NCBI RefSeq assembly: GCF_024713945.1
Contig: NC_134677.1
Coordinates: 6,513,001-6,577,000 of the forward strand
Origin: Dermatophagoides farinae
Lineage: Eukaryota > Arthropoda > Arachnida > Sarcoptiformes > Pyroglyphidae
Direction of reading: 5' to 3'
DNA: 64,000 bases
In this document: positions 52,001 through 64,000 of the stretch, piece by piece
How positions within the stretch are numbered: position 1 is the stretch's first letter
How the letters are laid out: each line of letters opens with the position of its first letter
Made by a program: the position numbers and the translations under genes
Notes under the pieces: model-generated
The model's database searches: none
The model's input: only the letters and a program-made list of their open reading frames with translations
Told to the model about the DNA's origin: nothing

Positions 52001-55000
52001 TGTCTTCAGTGAGTTGTACATTCATCACCTGACTTTGATCATCGTTTTTAGATTTTTGCATAAATTCCTCATCGGATAAATCCAAATCGATATCATCATT
52101 ATATCGTTGACGTTTCGTGTTACGAGCTGATCTCCTCTTATGAATAGCTGATTCATCTTCAGGACCAGGCGAAGGTGGTGGTGTCTTTTCTAAATCAGAA
52201 TTGTCTGGTGATCCGAATCCGCGTCGACGTTTTTTGCTGTGTTTAAGTTTTAATGCCAATTTCGGTAGCTTTCTTTTTGGTGCCCTGTTCTTGACTTTAG
52301 GCTTTTTGATTACTTCTTCTTCAGTACTTGCTACTTGTGTTATGTCGGCATTGGTTGATTCACCACCATTGATATCAGTCAAAACAAGCGATTCGTTTTC
52401 CACTGCAGTAACATCGGATTTTTCTTCAATTTTGGGTGATTTCTTTTTCTTTGGTCGTATTCGTTTTGGTGGTTTGACTTCATTATCTGTGATTGAATTA
52501 TTCATATCAAAATTTGAGGTTGAGAATTGAGTTTTTTCATCTAGATCCGTCGAAACCAATGTATTTTCATCAATCGATTGTTCAGGTTTTATTTTTTTAG
52601 ATCGTTTCTTTTTTATTTTTGTTTTTGGTTCACCATCGGCATTTTCATTGTCAATTGTATCAATCGTATCGTCAGTAATTTCTGTTTTCTTAGGTTTCCT
52701 CTTCTTTTTTGGTTTTTCAGGAAGCGGTGTTGATGATGTATAGTTATCATGCGGCATACTTGTTTCATCAGTGAAACTGTTTATGGAAGTGTCAAGATCA
52801 ACCTGGTTCGAATTCGTTGGAATAGAATGCATTGTGTTTGAAGTTTTAATTGACGAATAACTAGAATCGAAATTGTTGCTTGCTGATGAAAGTTGATCAT
52901 TAGATGTGGCTATAGTTTCATGTTCTTTTGTAACATTTTCAAAACTAGACGTACACATTGTTTCCGATGACGACGGAACGGTTGATGATGCCATTGCTGA
53001 AGTATAATTATTTTCTATCGATGATGATTGAGACGAATTATGATTATTCATAGGAATTGATACCGGTGGCAATGATGGAAGAGGCATTTGCTTTTCTATA
53101 TCATTACGGTCTATGGAGTCCAGTGAAACTGCTGGCAGTGACGACGAGGCGACTGGAACAGAAGCTATTTGGCTAGTCTGGTCTGAAGATTGGTTGATGA
53201 TATTGTCTTTATTCATATCAGACGTCGACGATCCAGAATCAATTGAAAAATTGGAATCCTCATAATGAGTTGAAACTATCGATTTTATCGTTTGTTCATT
53301 TTTGTTACTATTAGTGCTCACCAAATCTTTATTATCACAAACAATGGGTAGACTTGATGAACAATTCAGACCAGACAATTGTTGATCACTTGAAACAGTA
53401 GGCACCTTAGGCTCATCATTAACATAATTATATGATGATGATGATGAATTATCTGCCATTGGAACAGAATCATAATTCGTTCGATTAGTAGATATCGACG
53501 AAGGAGGAGGTGGTGGTAGTGGTAGTGGTGGTGGTGGTGGTGGTGGCAATGACGATGGTGGTATTGTAGTTGATGACACTGGTAGAATGGGCGATCGACT
53601 ACTCATGGAGTTTGATGATGGCGGTGTAGCCATATGATGACTACTGTTTTGATTTACTGGAGGCAATGATGGAACTGTTGGCATAGATGTAGGTTTAGAA
53701 CCATATGGTGAGGATATTAATTCAGAATTCGGTGGTGGATGCTGATGTGGTAATACTGATGAATTGATTGTTGGCGGCGTAACAGGTAACATAGAATTCG
53801 AAGGCACCTTGGATGCTGAAGAACTTAGAACTGATGGATGTGCACTATACATGTCCATATTGCTGGAAGCATACATGTCGACTGAATCATTTACACCTGG
53901 ACCAGTACCTAATGAAGGTGGTGGTGGTGGTCCACCATAATTGACCGGTGATCCACCATATTCATGAGACATAATTCCAGGTAACGGTATATGATCCATC
54001 ATAGCTTTGCTACCTCGACCGCGACCACGTCCTCGTGTTGACTGAGATCTTGGTTGTCGTGGTTTGCGTTCCTTTTTTGGAGTTGCATTATCTTTTTTGG
54101 GCCGACCTTTGCCCTTTCTTTTGCTGGTTGTTTCATAATCATCGAAATTGGCAGCATATGGATCGGCTGGTGGATAGTCCGGTGGAACGCCACCAGATTG
54201 TTGTAGATTGGCTTGAGATTCTCGATACTCGGACATGGTTTGATGTGGAGGCATACCGAGACCATTATCAATATTGTACGGATCATAAAGCATAGCTGAA
54301 TCATGATCGGCTGTATTGTATGAAGAATTTGAAAGCTCCGATGAGATACCATATTGACTTGATTGCATTGAATGAGGTGGTGGTTGATCATAGCGAGAAT
54401 GATTAGGATATGGCATTGATTGACTGCCATACGCTGATGATTGCATCATTGAATGATAGGAATTCGAGATTTGTGATTGATCCCCTGACAATGGATCAAT
54501 CACTGAACGGGAGCTTTTATTATGATCATACATTGATGATGTTTCATTTTTTAAAGATGATTGTTTTGATTGTTGACTGGACATAGAATCATACGAAGAT
54601 GGTGGTGGTGGTGGTGGTAGGGAACTATTCATGTAACTACTTTGAGTTATGGAATGGGGTATCGATGATGATGATGATGATGAATGTGAATTTGATGATG
54701 ATGAGTTATATGTTGATTGCGAATATTCATTGTTCTCGGCCGGTAGATCATTTGATCCTTTATTTGTTGATGTTGAATTGTTATATGATGAATATGGTGG
54801 CGTAATTAAACTGCCATCGTTAGCACTCGTCGAGTGTGACTTATTCGATGCAGATGATGACGATAAATGTTGAGCACTGTGGACTAACGATGGTTGCATC
54901 ATACCACCAGGTCCAACTGATTTTAATGTATGAGTATTTGAAGCTGCCATAGGACTACCTGATGCGGTCGGTGGCCAACTGCCTGCACCTGGTTGGGTTG

Positions 55001-56811
55001 GAGTTGGTTGTGAATATTGATGGTAAGGAAATTGCGAGCTTGGTGCCGACGGGGATGATGAATAATGGGAAAACAATTTACTTTGAGATTGTGACTGAGA
55101 TGGTGATATTGGTGATGAATTTGCATTCGATGAATAGAACGTATTCGAATTATTTGAAGAACTGTTTGTCGATTTTGATGTCGTCGTTGAAGTATTGCTG
55201 CTGGTTCCTGAAACTAAATGGGGCATGACCATTTGTTCCAATTGTTGAAGACTGGATGGTTTTCCAGCGCTCGTTGAACCAATCGAATTCGGTAGATGAT
55301 GGCTCGAGCTAGAAGGATTTGTTGAAAATGCTGAAGAGCCTTGATTCGAACTTTGTGTTGAACTTGATCCAACTGATGGTGGACCGGGTGTATGAGATGT
55401 TGGCGGCATTGGTGATCCTGATGGTGATGTGGCAGTTGTTCGTCGTGGACTATTCACCGGCAATTGAGGTGCTGTTGATGTTGAGCCCGTTTGATAACCA
55501 CCACCACTGGCCGAACGATATTGTGGACTGTTCGGAGTCTGTGACGTACTGCTACTAGTTGGTGGCGTAGAATACGGTGACAATCGAGCTTGACTTGCTG
55601 GATCGTAAGATGATATACTTGGAGCATATGAAGAATAGTGTGAGAACCTCGAAGCAGCTGAATTGCTCACAGCTGATGCTGCCGCTACCGGATTAGCTAT
55701 AGTTGTTTGGATCGATTGTTGAGATGATGTTGTCGATTGCGAACTATTGTTGTAGGAACCAAGCTGGCTACCATATTGCTGGTGTTGGCTTCTGGATGAA
55801 CTTGAACTTCGCGAACTAGATGATGGTGGTGGTGGTTGTGGCTGAGATTGAGAGCCGGAAGCTGTAGCTCCAGCTCCATAACTAGTAGAATAAGCTGATG
55901 ATGGATCATTGGACATGTGGTTAGGGAAGTAAGGGTTACTTGAACTGGAAGTACCATAATCACTGCCAGCGGTGAATTGTGAACTTCTCGAACTACTAGA
56001 ATGTAACGAATTGAGTGTTGATGAGGTCGGTGCTGAGTTGTTCGTTGTTCCGGGGGTAGTCTGTGATGGACTTTGAAAATTAGTAAATTGCTGCAAATGC
56101 GATGACATTGGAGTCTGACCAGATGACGACCACAAATCACTCGTACTACTGCCACCATGAAAACTAGATGAAGAATTAGGTAATGATGAAGCGTAAGGTG
56201 AATATTGTGAAGGCATTGTCGGATGACGAGCACTCGTATGTAACGAACTAGGTGAATGTAATCTTTGACCGGTATATTGGTGGGCTGCCATCATAGCCGC
56301 TTGATGTGGGGGTGGTGGCCCGTACGAACCGCCCAATGAATGGTGACCACTTGAAGCTGCCAGATGTGAAGCCTGACTCATTGATAAACCTGGATATGAA
56401 TCCATCGCTCCATGTGGTGGTGGGGGTGGCATGTAACTTTGTGAATACTGTGAACTAATCGATGCAGGGGTTGCTGCTGAACCATAACCAGGATAGCTTT
56501 GATGTAGCTTGTTTGACATTGATAATGGATCACTGGTTTGTGGATAACCAGGTCTGGGCTGAGATCCAGACGGTGTTTGCAATGAATGGTATGGCGGTTG
56601 ACCTGGAACTGGTCCGACACTACCAGGCGGCATTAAACCTAATCCAGGTGGTGGTTGTCCAGGACCTGGTGGTTGACTTGGATTCTGAACTGCATTTGCA
56701 GCAGCATAACCAGGGTGATAACCTGTAAATAATAAGTTAGTTCACAATCAATTAACATGAGAATATTATCCACTTACCAAAGGTATCACCAAGAAGTTGA
56801 TAGTCGGCCAT
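43002..56811 (-). CDS. kis: Kismet / CHD7-type chromodomain helicase
   Basis: Nine exons (56811-56778, 56722-50950, 50888-50700, 50637-50163, 49992-48326, 48133-44776, 44718-44575, 44513-44400, 44336-43002) join in frame to about 4362 residues, complete from [11 protein letters not shown] to the stop. Order: a Ser/Gln/Pro-rich N terminus with a GRGRGRG basic patch; chromodomain 1 about 1589-1640 ([14 protein letters not shown]); chromodomain 2 about 1683-1885 ([17 protein letters not shown]), split by a 160-residue charged insert; an SNF2 ATPase with DEMGLGKT near 1944, DEAH near 2055 and HRIGQ near 2347; SANT/SLIDE-like regions near 2570 and 2935; then a long low-complexity tail with runs of Arg, Gln and Ala. 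The CHD7 signatures [20 protein letters not shown] and [15 protein letters not shown] fix subfamily III (CHD6-9/kismet). Role: nuclear ATP-dependent nucleosome remodelling for transcription. I see no BRK domain. Confidence 0.96.
48246..48280 (-). other. Possible 35-nt cassette (poison) exon in kismet
   Basis: Inside the 192-nt intron at 48134-48325 lies a segment with its own acceptor (TGATATAG) and donor (G|GTATGC). Inclusion would shift the frame and create TGA exactly at the next junction, truncating the protein before the second SANT region. The upstream mini-intron would be only 45 nt, which is very short. Skipping it gives the conserved CHD7-like join [15 protein letters not shown]. Speculative. 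Confidence 0.2.
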
Positions 56812-56842
56812 TATTGATATTGATATTTATGGTTGAAAAAGT

Positions 56843-56863
56843 GACCAACAATCGTTGTTGGTC
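56843..56863 (-). promoter_or_regulatory. Perfect hairpin in the kismet 5' leader
   Basis: GACCAACAA and TTGTTGGTC are perfect complements around a TCG spacer, a 9-bp stem 31-52 nt upstream of the kismet start codon. It is likely within the 5' UTR, where a stem so near the AUG could affect initiation. It could instead be a palindromic protein-binding site. Confidence 0.5.
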
Positions 56864-59772
56864 AAGCGAAACAACAAAAAAACTTGAAGTGTCCAAAATT
56901 ATATTCCTAAATTTTATCCGGCTTGTTTTGCACTGAAGAATAAAAATAAAAAGCTTATTATGGAGCACTTGAAGAAATTAATTCATCATTCATTTCGATA
57001 AATTTCATAAATCTATTATTTTCGAATTAAAATTCGAATTATGAATTGTTGATTGAAAAAAAATTTCGGAAAAAATGCGATTTATAATGTTTGTCAACGT
57101 GTCATTTGATAGCTTTGAAATAATTCATGTGATTGTAGCAAAAAAATGATTTCAAATTCTTCACTTTTTAATAAAATGTGGCCATATTATCGTTGATTAA
57201 TACTTCCATTAAGGATTCAATATTATCATATTCCAGGAAAAATTCAGTGAACCTAAAAAATTAAGAAAATGATGGATATAAAATAAATAAATAAAAAAAA
57301 AATGATGAGCAACCACATATACAACAACAAACTAATAGAGAGAAAATTCAAGATTCTATCCCATAAAAGCATCCGTGATGTGCGCATCTCTCTCTCTCAC
57401 ACACACATACACACATACAATCTAAATCTATCCATTTGCCTGGTCTTCTGTTTTATTTGCGGATACAACAACAACAACAACAACAAGAAAAAATATGGTC
57501 GTTCTTCATTGGGCTATGTGTAGTTGTTGTTTTTTTTGCCATTTAGTTGTTCGGGTTAAAAATGGCCAATATGGTAAGAAAAATAAAATAAAAAAAAAAT
57601 TTCTAACGTATTTTGATAGTATTCTACTACCATTCGGCGACAACGGACAATTCGATTTGAATTGGTGATCATCAGTGGCTGCTGCTACAACACCCATATA
57701 CTATTTAGAATTTCTCTCAGTCACTCTGTGATATTATTCTTACAATTAGAATGGTTATATGATCAATACCATCATCATCATCATCATCAAATAAGATCAA
57801 ACCAGATCGACTTCTTTAAGTATTCGAATGAACGAAAAAAAGACAGCCATAGAAAAAAAAATCTATGTATCCTTCTTTTCAATACAAAGACTAAGAAAGG
57901 AGAATGAACGAAGAAAAAATGATTGAACCTTAACGAATAGTGGCGGCTTGATTGTGGCTACCTGGCTACAATTCATTGAGAATTTGGTTGAATATACATG
58001 ATTGAAAACAAGCTGTGGTTGATGTCTGAAAAAAAAATCTGGATGGTGTATGCTGGTGGTGGTATAGTATCTAGTGTCGAAATTTTTTTTTTTTTTGGGT
58101 TGTTAAAAAAATAAATTTTTTCCGACTTCCTCTATCAATCATTAATGATTGACAATAAAGAAAATATATACAAACAAAAAAATTTTTCTTTCTAAAAATG
58201 ACCAATTTGAAATGCTGTCAATGTTTTGACTCATCATCAGATATGAATTTCAAATGACAATGAGAAAACATTAATGTTTAATAATCAATGTTTAATGGTG
58301 TCAATGAAATCACAAAATCGAATTCCCATCAATATGTGAGTGATTTCATATCTTTATTTTTTTTTTTTTTAATAATTTCTATCATTTCACATTTGCACTC
58401 TTTTCAATTCATTCATTTTAATCATATATAATAACTTTTTTATTTTGCTCAATTGCTGAATGTGACAGGGAGTGTGTGTATACATACACATCTTTCCACA
58501 CAACACAATGGATGGATGTCTGTTGAATGTGTTTTGTAGATTATAATATACATAAAGAGATAGATAATATATATTGATGACGGGGTGACCATCATCATCA
58601 TCATCGAATCATTCTATGTGTACGATTAAAATATGGCAAATGAATGAGGTTGTTGTATGGAAACCTAAACCAGATATAATAGAAGAAATCATTGTTACAT
58701 TACACACACACACACAATAAATTCGCTCTAAAATAAAAGTGGAAATACTGGCCTCATCATCATGGACAATCCAGTCAGGATGGATAGATTTTTGGATTTT
58801 TACAACAACAACAACAAAAAAAAAATTGTGCAATTGTGCAATATAAATTTATTTGATACAATCAATACCTTATTTTCTATTAAATATATTTCCTAATCAT
58901 AATCATCATAAAGAATAAGGCAACAAGAATCTGGTTCAACAAAACAAAAAACATAGACAAAAGAAATTCGTATTTAAATCAAATCAACAAATTAATTAAA
59001 CAAGCCATTCATCCATCCAGCCATCCAGGTAATAATAATCCAGTTTTTATGATGAAGTAAATTGACGAAAAGTGAATAACAACAACACGGAAGTGGAATA
59101 ACTATATGTATGCATGTGTGTCTTTATTATTTTTTTTTAAATTTACCGTTTATTTATAAATCTTTTTGCCATAATTATTATAGAATTTTATTACCGTTCA
59201 AGAAAACAAGCGATATTTGTGGAATAATTCTTTTTTTTTTTTGATAAATATTTTGTCCTCTCCATCTTTCTCTATTCCATTAGTCTCAAATATCAAGTTT
59301 TAGATAGTGTGGAAAAAAAATTTCACATCATTTTTTTCATCAACATCATCATTGTCGTCTAAATTCAAATCAAATTTTTTTTGATCTATTCATTTTTTTC
59401 CAATAAAAATAAAATACCTAAAAAGAAATACAAAACAATCACACAATCAACATAAAACAGCTCATCAATAGAATAAGCATAGAAAAGAGTGATGAGCAAG
59501 CTAGCAACCTCATTCAATATATAACATACATACACGTATACGTTTAGCATATAGGGAGTCCACAACAAACAAACACACAAAAAACCGTATACAAAGACTA
59601 ACCAAAAAAAAACCAGCATACCAACCAACCATTCAGGACAATTGTGCATTCAGCAAACACACATACATACATACAGAAAAATACATTGAGAAAAAAAATA
59701 CGATCGACACCAAACGGAAAAAGCAAGTTTGTACGAACAAAAAAAAAATTACTGGTCGGTTTGTTGGTTATA

Positions 59773-59791
59773 TGTGTGTGTGTGTGTGTGT
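59773..59791. repeat. (TG)n microsatellite
   Basis: A short pure TG run in the kismet upstream region, one of several there. Confidence 0.85.
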
Positions 59792-60333
59792 ATGTTGTTG
59801 TATATTCGTATGTCGTAAGAAGAGTTTTTAATATGTGCCACGCATGCACACGAATATAATGGAAATCATCATCATCATCATTGAAGACGAAAACGAAAAA
59901 AAAAGACAAAGGAAGAGAGGATCACAACTCACGACGATCACACCACATAGACATACAATGCCAATTTCATTTTTTTTTGTATATTTTTTGTCTTCAATTC
60001 GAATTGAAATAAATATAGCCAAAATAATAATGATAATAATAATAAAAGATTATTGGACAACAACAACACAGAAGAAAAGAATGTTGTTGGTTGCCGTGTG
60101 TGTGTGTATGCATGTCTCATTTATGAATACTACTCCTTTCGTTGCATATATATACAACACCTAGCATTTTTATCATTAAAAAAAACAAACTTCCATATCC
60201 TTTTTATTGATGATGATTTGAAATTAATTCAATTCGATTGAAAAAAAGGGGCTTCCATCCAATGATTTTCTTTCTCTTTCTCTCTCTCATTCTCTTAAAC
60301 ACAAGTTTGCTTTGCAATTCAAAAAAAATTCAG

Positions 60334-61458
60334 GTAAAATTATTGATTCACACAGCAAATCATATTCATGGTCAATGTCAAATGTTTTAGATATGAAAAA
60401 TAAAAAAAAGATAATAATACCATATTCTAGATTTGGTTTACCCATCATAGGTGATTCACTATTTCGACTTTTTCCTATAAATATAATTCTTACTTGGTAT
60501 TCATTTGAAATCGGTACGTTTCTTCCACACACACACCGTTATTGTCTCCATTTTTTTTTATATTTCTCAATTCTCTTTTGCCATCTCTTCAATGATTACT
60601 TATTTGTGATATATGTAAGAATTTGTGTGTGAATAGTGTTCAGAAACAAAAAGGGCACGAGTGTGTGAGAAAAAAAAAATTAAACCGAATCAAAATGTAC
60701 CGGAAAATAGGAGCTACGGATGAGAAGAATGGGAGAAAAAAAAAGAAAACGAGCATATCGTTTATTTTTTCCATTGTATATAGAAATTATTATAAAGAAT
60801 CTATAGATAGCCTTGGATCCAGCGATAGATCAACCAACCAACCAACCAGCCAACAACACACAAAAACACACACACACATTCATATACATACAAAAAGACA
60901 AGAGTGCCCGGCGACAAACTCAAAAATATTTCAAACACACAACAACCAGAAACGAAAGATTTGTTTTTTAAATACAAACAGAATCGCAAAAAAAACCCAA
61001 GATAGGAAACCACCACAATGGCTGCTATAGAATACTCTCACACGTTTATGTATCGATAGATGATTATTCAGTAAATGATGGTTCTCAATTTTTTTTTCTA
61101 TGCGTTTTTATTACAACAAGTTAAAGAATAAAAGAATATATCGCATACAAAACACATAGATTTATCTTTTTAACATTCATGTTTATTTTATTTTATTTTT
61201 TGTCTCTTTCTTTAGTGCCAATTTATTCCCATCTTACATATTCGAATGTTTGATTGAAACGGTGAGTGAATGTATGACGATTCATATTTTAAGGCCATAC
61301 ATAAAGAGAATATAACCATCAGATCATCAGAATACTTTTGGCCATTTATACTAGCTCCTTTTCACATCAATCGATAGATTAATATTCCTATTTTCAATCC
61401 ATATTAACAGGAATCGCCCACATCATATTGTATTGGCATTTTAGGATTAACACAATGA
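60334..61458 (+). other. Possible exon group, unidentified
   Basis: Three segments have exon-like borders: 60334-60513 (pyrimidine tract and CAG before it, G|GTACGT after it), 61216-61261 (CTTTCTTTAG before, ACG|GTGAGT after) and 61411-61458 (ATTAACAG before). The first is open for 59 codons (KIIDSHSKSYSWSMSNVLD, later YSRFGLPIIGDSLFRLF). Joined in phase, the second ends the protein after VPIYSHLTYSNV. In another frame, segments two and three join as FECLIET + ESPTSYCIGILGLTQ and stop. The frames conflict, so at most part is coding. I recognise no family. A 3' gene end, a pseudogene or a noncoding RNA are all possible. Confidence 0.22.
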
Positions 61459-63012
61459 TTTTTTTTTGTATCTCGCCGTCTGGTTTTGCTTAAAATTTTC
61501 TGGATCAATGGAATCTCATGATTTCGAATGGCTTTGGATATATTAGAATAGAAATTGATTTCTTGAAAATAGACATACACACACACACACAGACATGAAT
61601 TTTATAAAATGAATTCGATGATTAAGTCATACACTATTTTCAAATAATCGAAACAAACAAAAAATTGTTTCAAGAATCGATAAAGTTCAACATAAACATT
61701 GCAATAACAATGAAAACACAATTTTGACGTGAGATTTCCAATATAAAAATAGACATCAACACTAGACCAGATACTAGACATTTATTTTTATTAGATAATA
61801 TGAAGATTGTATGAGTATCAAATAGATGATGATAATTATTGATGATTGATTGAAATGAAAATCATATCACACATATAAGAGCACATGTTGATTAGGCAAT
61901 CAAAACACAATTACACACTCAGTTAAGAATTACATCAAAGAAAAATTCAATCAAATTGACAGAGTACTTGAGTGACACACTGATCATTATGTATAGTCTT
62001 CTTGATGAATACACCGATGCACACAAACACGAATTAACCATTGTTTTTTTCAACAAGAAACACATAAAAATACACCTACCTAGAGAAATTTTCAATTTAT
62101 CAAACACCTAATTCAAAAAAAAAAAAACAATGATGTTGGCTAAATACACGAATTAGAATAAAGTACAGTGTGATAAGGAAAATAATTTGTGGCAAGGTTC
62201 GTTGCTTTCAACCTCGTGAATGTTAAATTATCAGCTGCCGGTAAATATATAAATGAATGACGAAAAAAAACGTACTCATTAAAAATGGCAACACCAAATC
62301 ACGAATTAAAAAAAAAATTGTATGAAATGGGTATAAATCCCTATTCGCATTAAGATTGGACCAAATATCACACTTGAATTCAATTTAATGATGATAATAA
62401 GAAATAAGATGGTTCAACGTTGAGTTGATGATGATGATGATGTTACTATAATCGTTTTAATACGTAAACGAACACAAAAATAAACACAAAACACGTTGAT
62501 TTTTTTGTTTGAAAATTTTTTTTCATTAATAATCTGATGATTAAATGATGTGACAATTATTTGCTGATTAGATTGTTGTCAATGTTGAATGTCCAATACA
62601 GGATTCATTGATAGAAAATGATATACCAATCAATCAATATTGGCAATTTATCGATGAATGATGATGATGATGAACAATCCTTGAATCGAATTGGAAATAG
62701 ATTCAAATTAAATTCTGAAACTTCTTCCGCAAATATTTAGTCTTTTCTTCACTATAAATTTCGGGTAACACCGAAAAAAAAAATTCATCATCTAAAAAAG
62801 ATTTGTGGTGACGATGGTGGTGGTCATCATCATCAACGACATCAACATCATCATCTGCAGAACATAAGCATTAAGCACCAACACCATCAAACCAGACGTC
62901 ATCATCATTGTCGTCGTCATTGTCTCTCTCGCTTACTCACTATTATTATTATATTGATTACTACAATGCCAGCTTTTTTTTTTGTTCCAGCCGCCATGTT
63001 CAAGTCGACTAA

Positions 63013-63360
63013 AGTTTTTACAAACATACTCTGGAACAAACAACATTGGACTCACGACACGACTCAGCATCATTTGTTCGTTCATTCTACAATACACACG
63101 GAAAGAAGCAAGCAAAGGCACTTTTTATGTGTGCTGCCATCTCCATCTACTTTTGTCTCTGCTATTTTGCAGCTGCGGTCATCATCATCATCATCATCAT
63201 CATTGGATACAGCTACATCCTATGCAGCAGGACAATGGACTTGACTTTAAATGATACATCGACCGCCACTACTACCACTATCAATTCTAATTTCAATGTA
63301 TCACTCATTCATACTACTACTACACAGTTAGGTAGTAGCACTAATCTGAAATGTTCATGA
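63013..63360 (+). other. Possible exon with one membrane span
   Basis: The frame is open from 63013 to a TGA at 63358. It reads RHDSASFVRSFYNTHGKKQ, then a hydrophobic run of about 30 residues that includes eight Ile from an ATC repeat, then a Thr-rich tail with NDTS and NVS sequons. A strong acceptor-like sequence (a T run followed by GTTCCAG) ends at 62990. All three plus-strand frames are open over about 200 nt, which reduces the weight of this evidence. AATAAA follows at 63468. Confidence 0.22.
63181..63206. repeat. (CAT)n microsatellite
   Basis: Eight perfect ATC/CAT units inside the possible membrane-span exon; they encode Ile, His or Ser runs depending on the frame. The hydrophobic run in that candidate protein is mostly due to this repeat. 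Confidence 0.9.
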
Positions 63361-64000
63361 TATTAATAATTATCCCACCTACCTCTCCTCATCCTCCTCT
63401 ATTCATTCACCTTTAAACACAAGCTATTGACTGGCGGCAAATGCAATGACAACTTTTTTCAAGTTCTAAATAAAAAATTTTTTTATTCAGAATTATATTC
63501 TGATTCTGATTATTATTATTATTAGTTTTAATGCAATGAAATTGGATGTGGATAAGATGAATGGAAAAAAATGGCGCATGTTTCATTCAAATTCAGAATG
63601 AATGATTGAGAATCCATCATTGCGTTTGGTCCATCATCTATCGCGCATTCGATTATTTTCAATACGATTCTGTTTGTTTTATTCGCTTCAGTTAATTTTG
63701 GGGATTTTTCCAAATCTAAAAATTGTCCAAAAGTGTGTTGGCTTTGTTATATTATTAATTTCAATGAAAAACTAAGGATCAAAATGCTAACCCCACTTCA
63801 TAGGAATCTAGCATATTAGCCAGAATAATATAAATACATACAGAGATTGCTCAGGATTTAGTTGCTGATTATTTTCTCACTCCGAAAAAAAAAAATGATT
63901 TTCACCATGATGGGCGTTGTATCCGAATTCTGTTATTAAATATTATGATGATAATATAAGGAAAATGTAGATAATGATAATGTTTTTTTTATCAAAAATT

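Larger units (their letters stand above)
56864..64000. other. Kismet upstream region, gene-poor
   Basis: About 7 kb beyond the kismet start with no recognised gene: AT-rich DNA, CA/GT, CAT/GAT and A/T repeats, and tetramer runs such as AACC near 60835. The part next to 56864 probably contains a kismet 5' UTR and promoter; no core element is clear. Two coding-like islands on the plus strand (60334-61458 and 63013-63360) are listed separately. The window ends in noncoding sequence. Confidence 0.55.

Noticed and set aside
1-64000. tRNA, rRNA, CRISPR or prokaryotic features
   Set aside because: I looked for tRNA-like T-loop and B-box sequences, direct-repeat arrays and bacterial gene organisation and saw none; the genes are intron-bearing and eukaryotic.

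Overview
The window is nuclear DNA from an arthropod-like animal. It is very AT-rich, full of A/T homopolymers and di- and trinucleotide repeats, and its genes carry many tiny introns: nearly all I could place are 51-85 nt, bounded by GT-AG or sometimes GC-AG. Small introns, AT-richness and the gene set (large Maf of the traffic jam type, kismet/CHD7, RBBP5, WWOX, a LAT-type SLC7 transporter) would fit an acariform (astigmatan) mite. That taxonomic call is inference from style, not from a marker gene.

Layout. (1) About 407-9338, plus strand: the 3' part of a large gene joining a CYLD-like CAP-Gly domain to a HOIL-1/RBCK1-like LUBAC-tethering segment, a ubiquitin-like fold and a single terminal RING. 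(2) 9339-24238: about 15 kb without a convincing gene, with simple repeats, a 74-nt homopyrimidine tract, an 85-nt (TC)n tract and one spliced coding-like island. (3) 24239-26047, plus: a large Maf bZIP factor in one coding exon. (4) 26048-33581: noncoding, with a fresh 56-bp tandem duplication. (5) 33582-37812, minus: a tight cluster of RBBP5, WWOX and a small four-pass membrane protein; RBBP5 starts only 106 bp after the WWOX stop. (6) 39398-41668, plus: a LAT-type amino acid transporter with a 5' end I could not fix. (7) 43002-56811, minus: a complete kismet/CHD7-type chromatin remodeller of about 4362 residues. (8) 56812-64000: mostly noncoding, with two weak coding-like islands.

How the genes relate. 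There is no operon logic. RBBP5 (the core of COMPASS/MLL H3K4 methyltransferases) and kismet (a trithorax-group remodeller) are both chromatin activators, but separate genes lie between them. The Maf gene sits between two deserts, the arrangement expected of a developmental regulator with distant enhancers. The compact minus-strand cluster looks like housekeeping genes.

The most interesting points are the CAP-Gly/HOIL-1 fusion ending after RING1, a 160-residue charged insertion inside kismet chromodomain 2 together with no recognisable BRK domain, three GC-AG introns, and a group of short introns that are multiples of three and stop-free in the reading frame.
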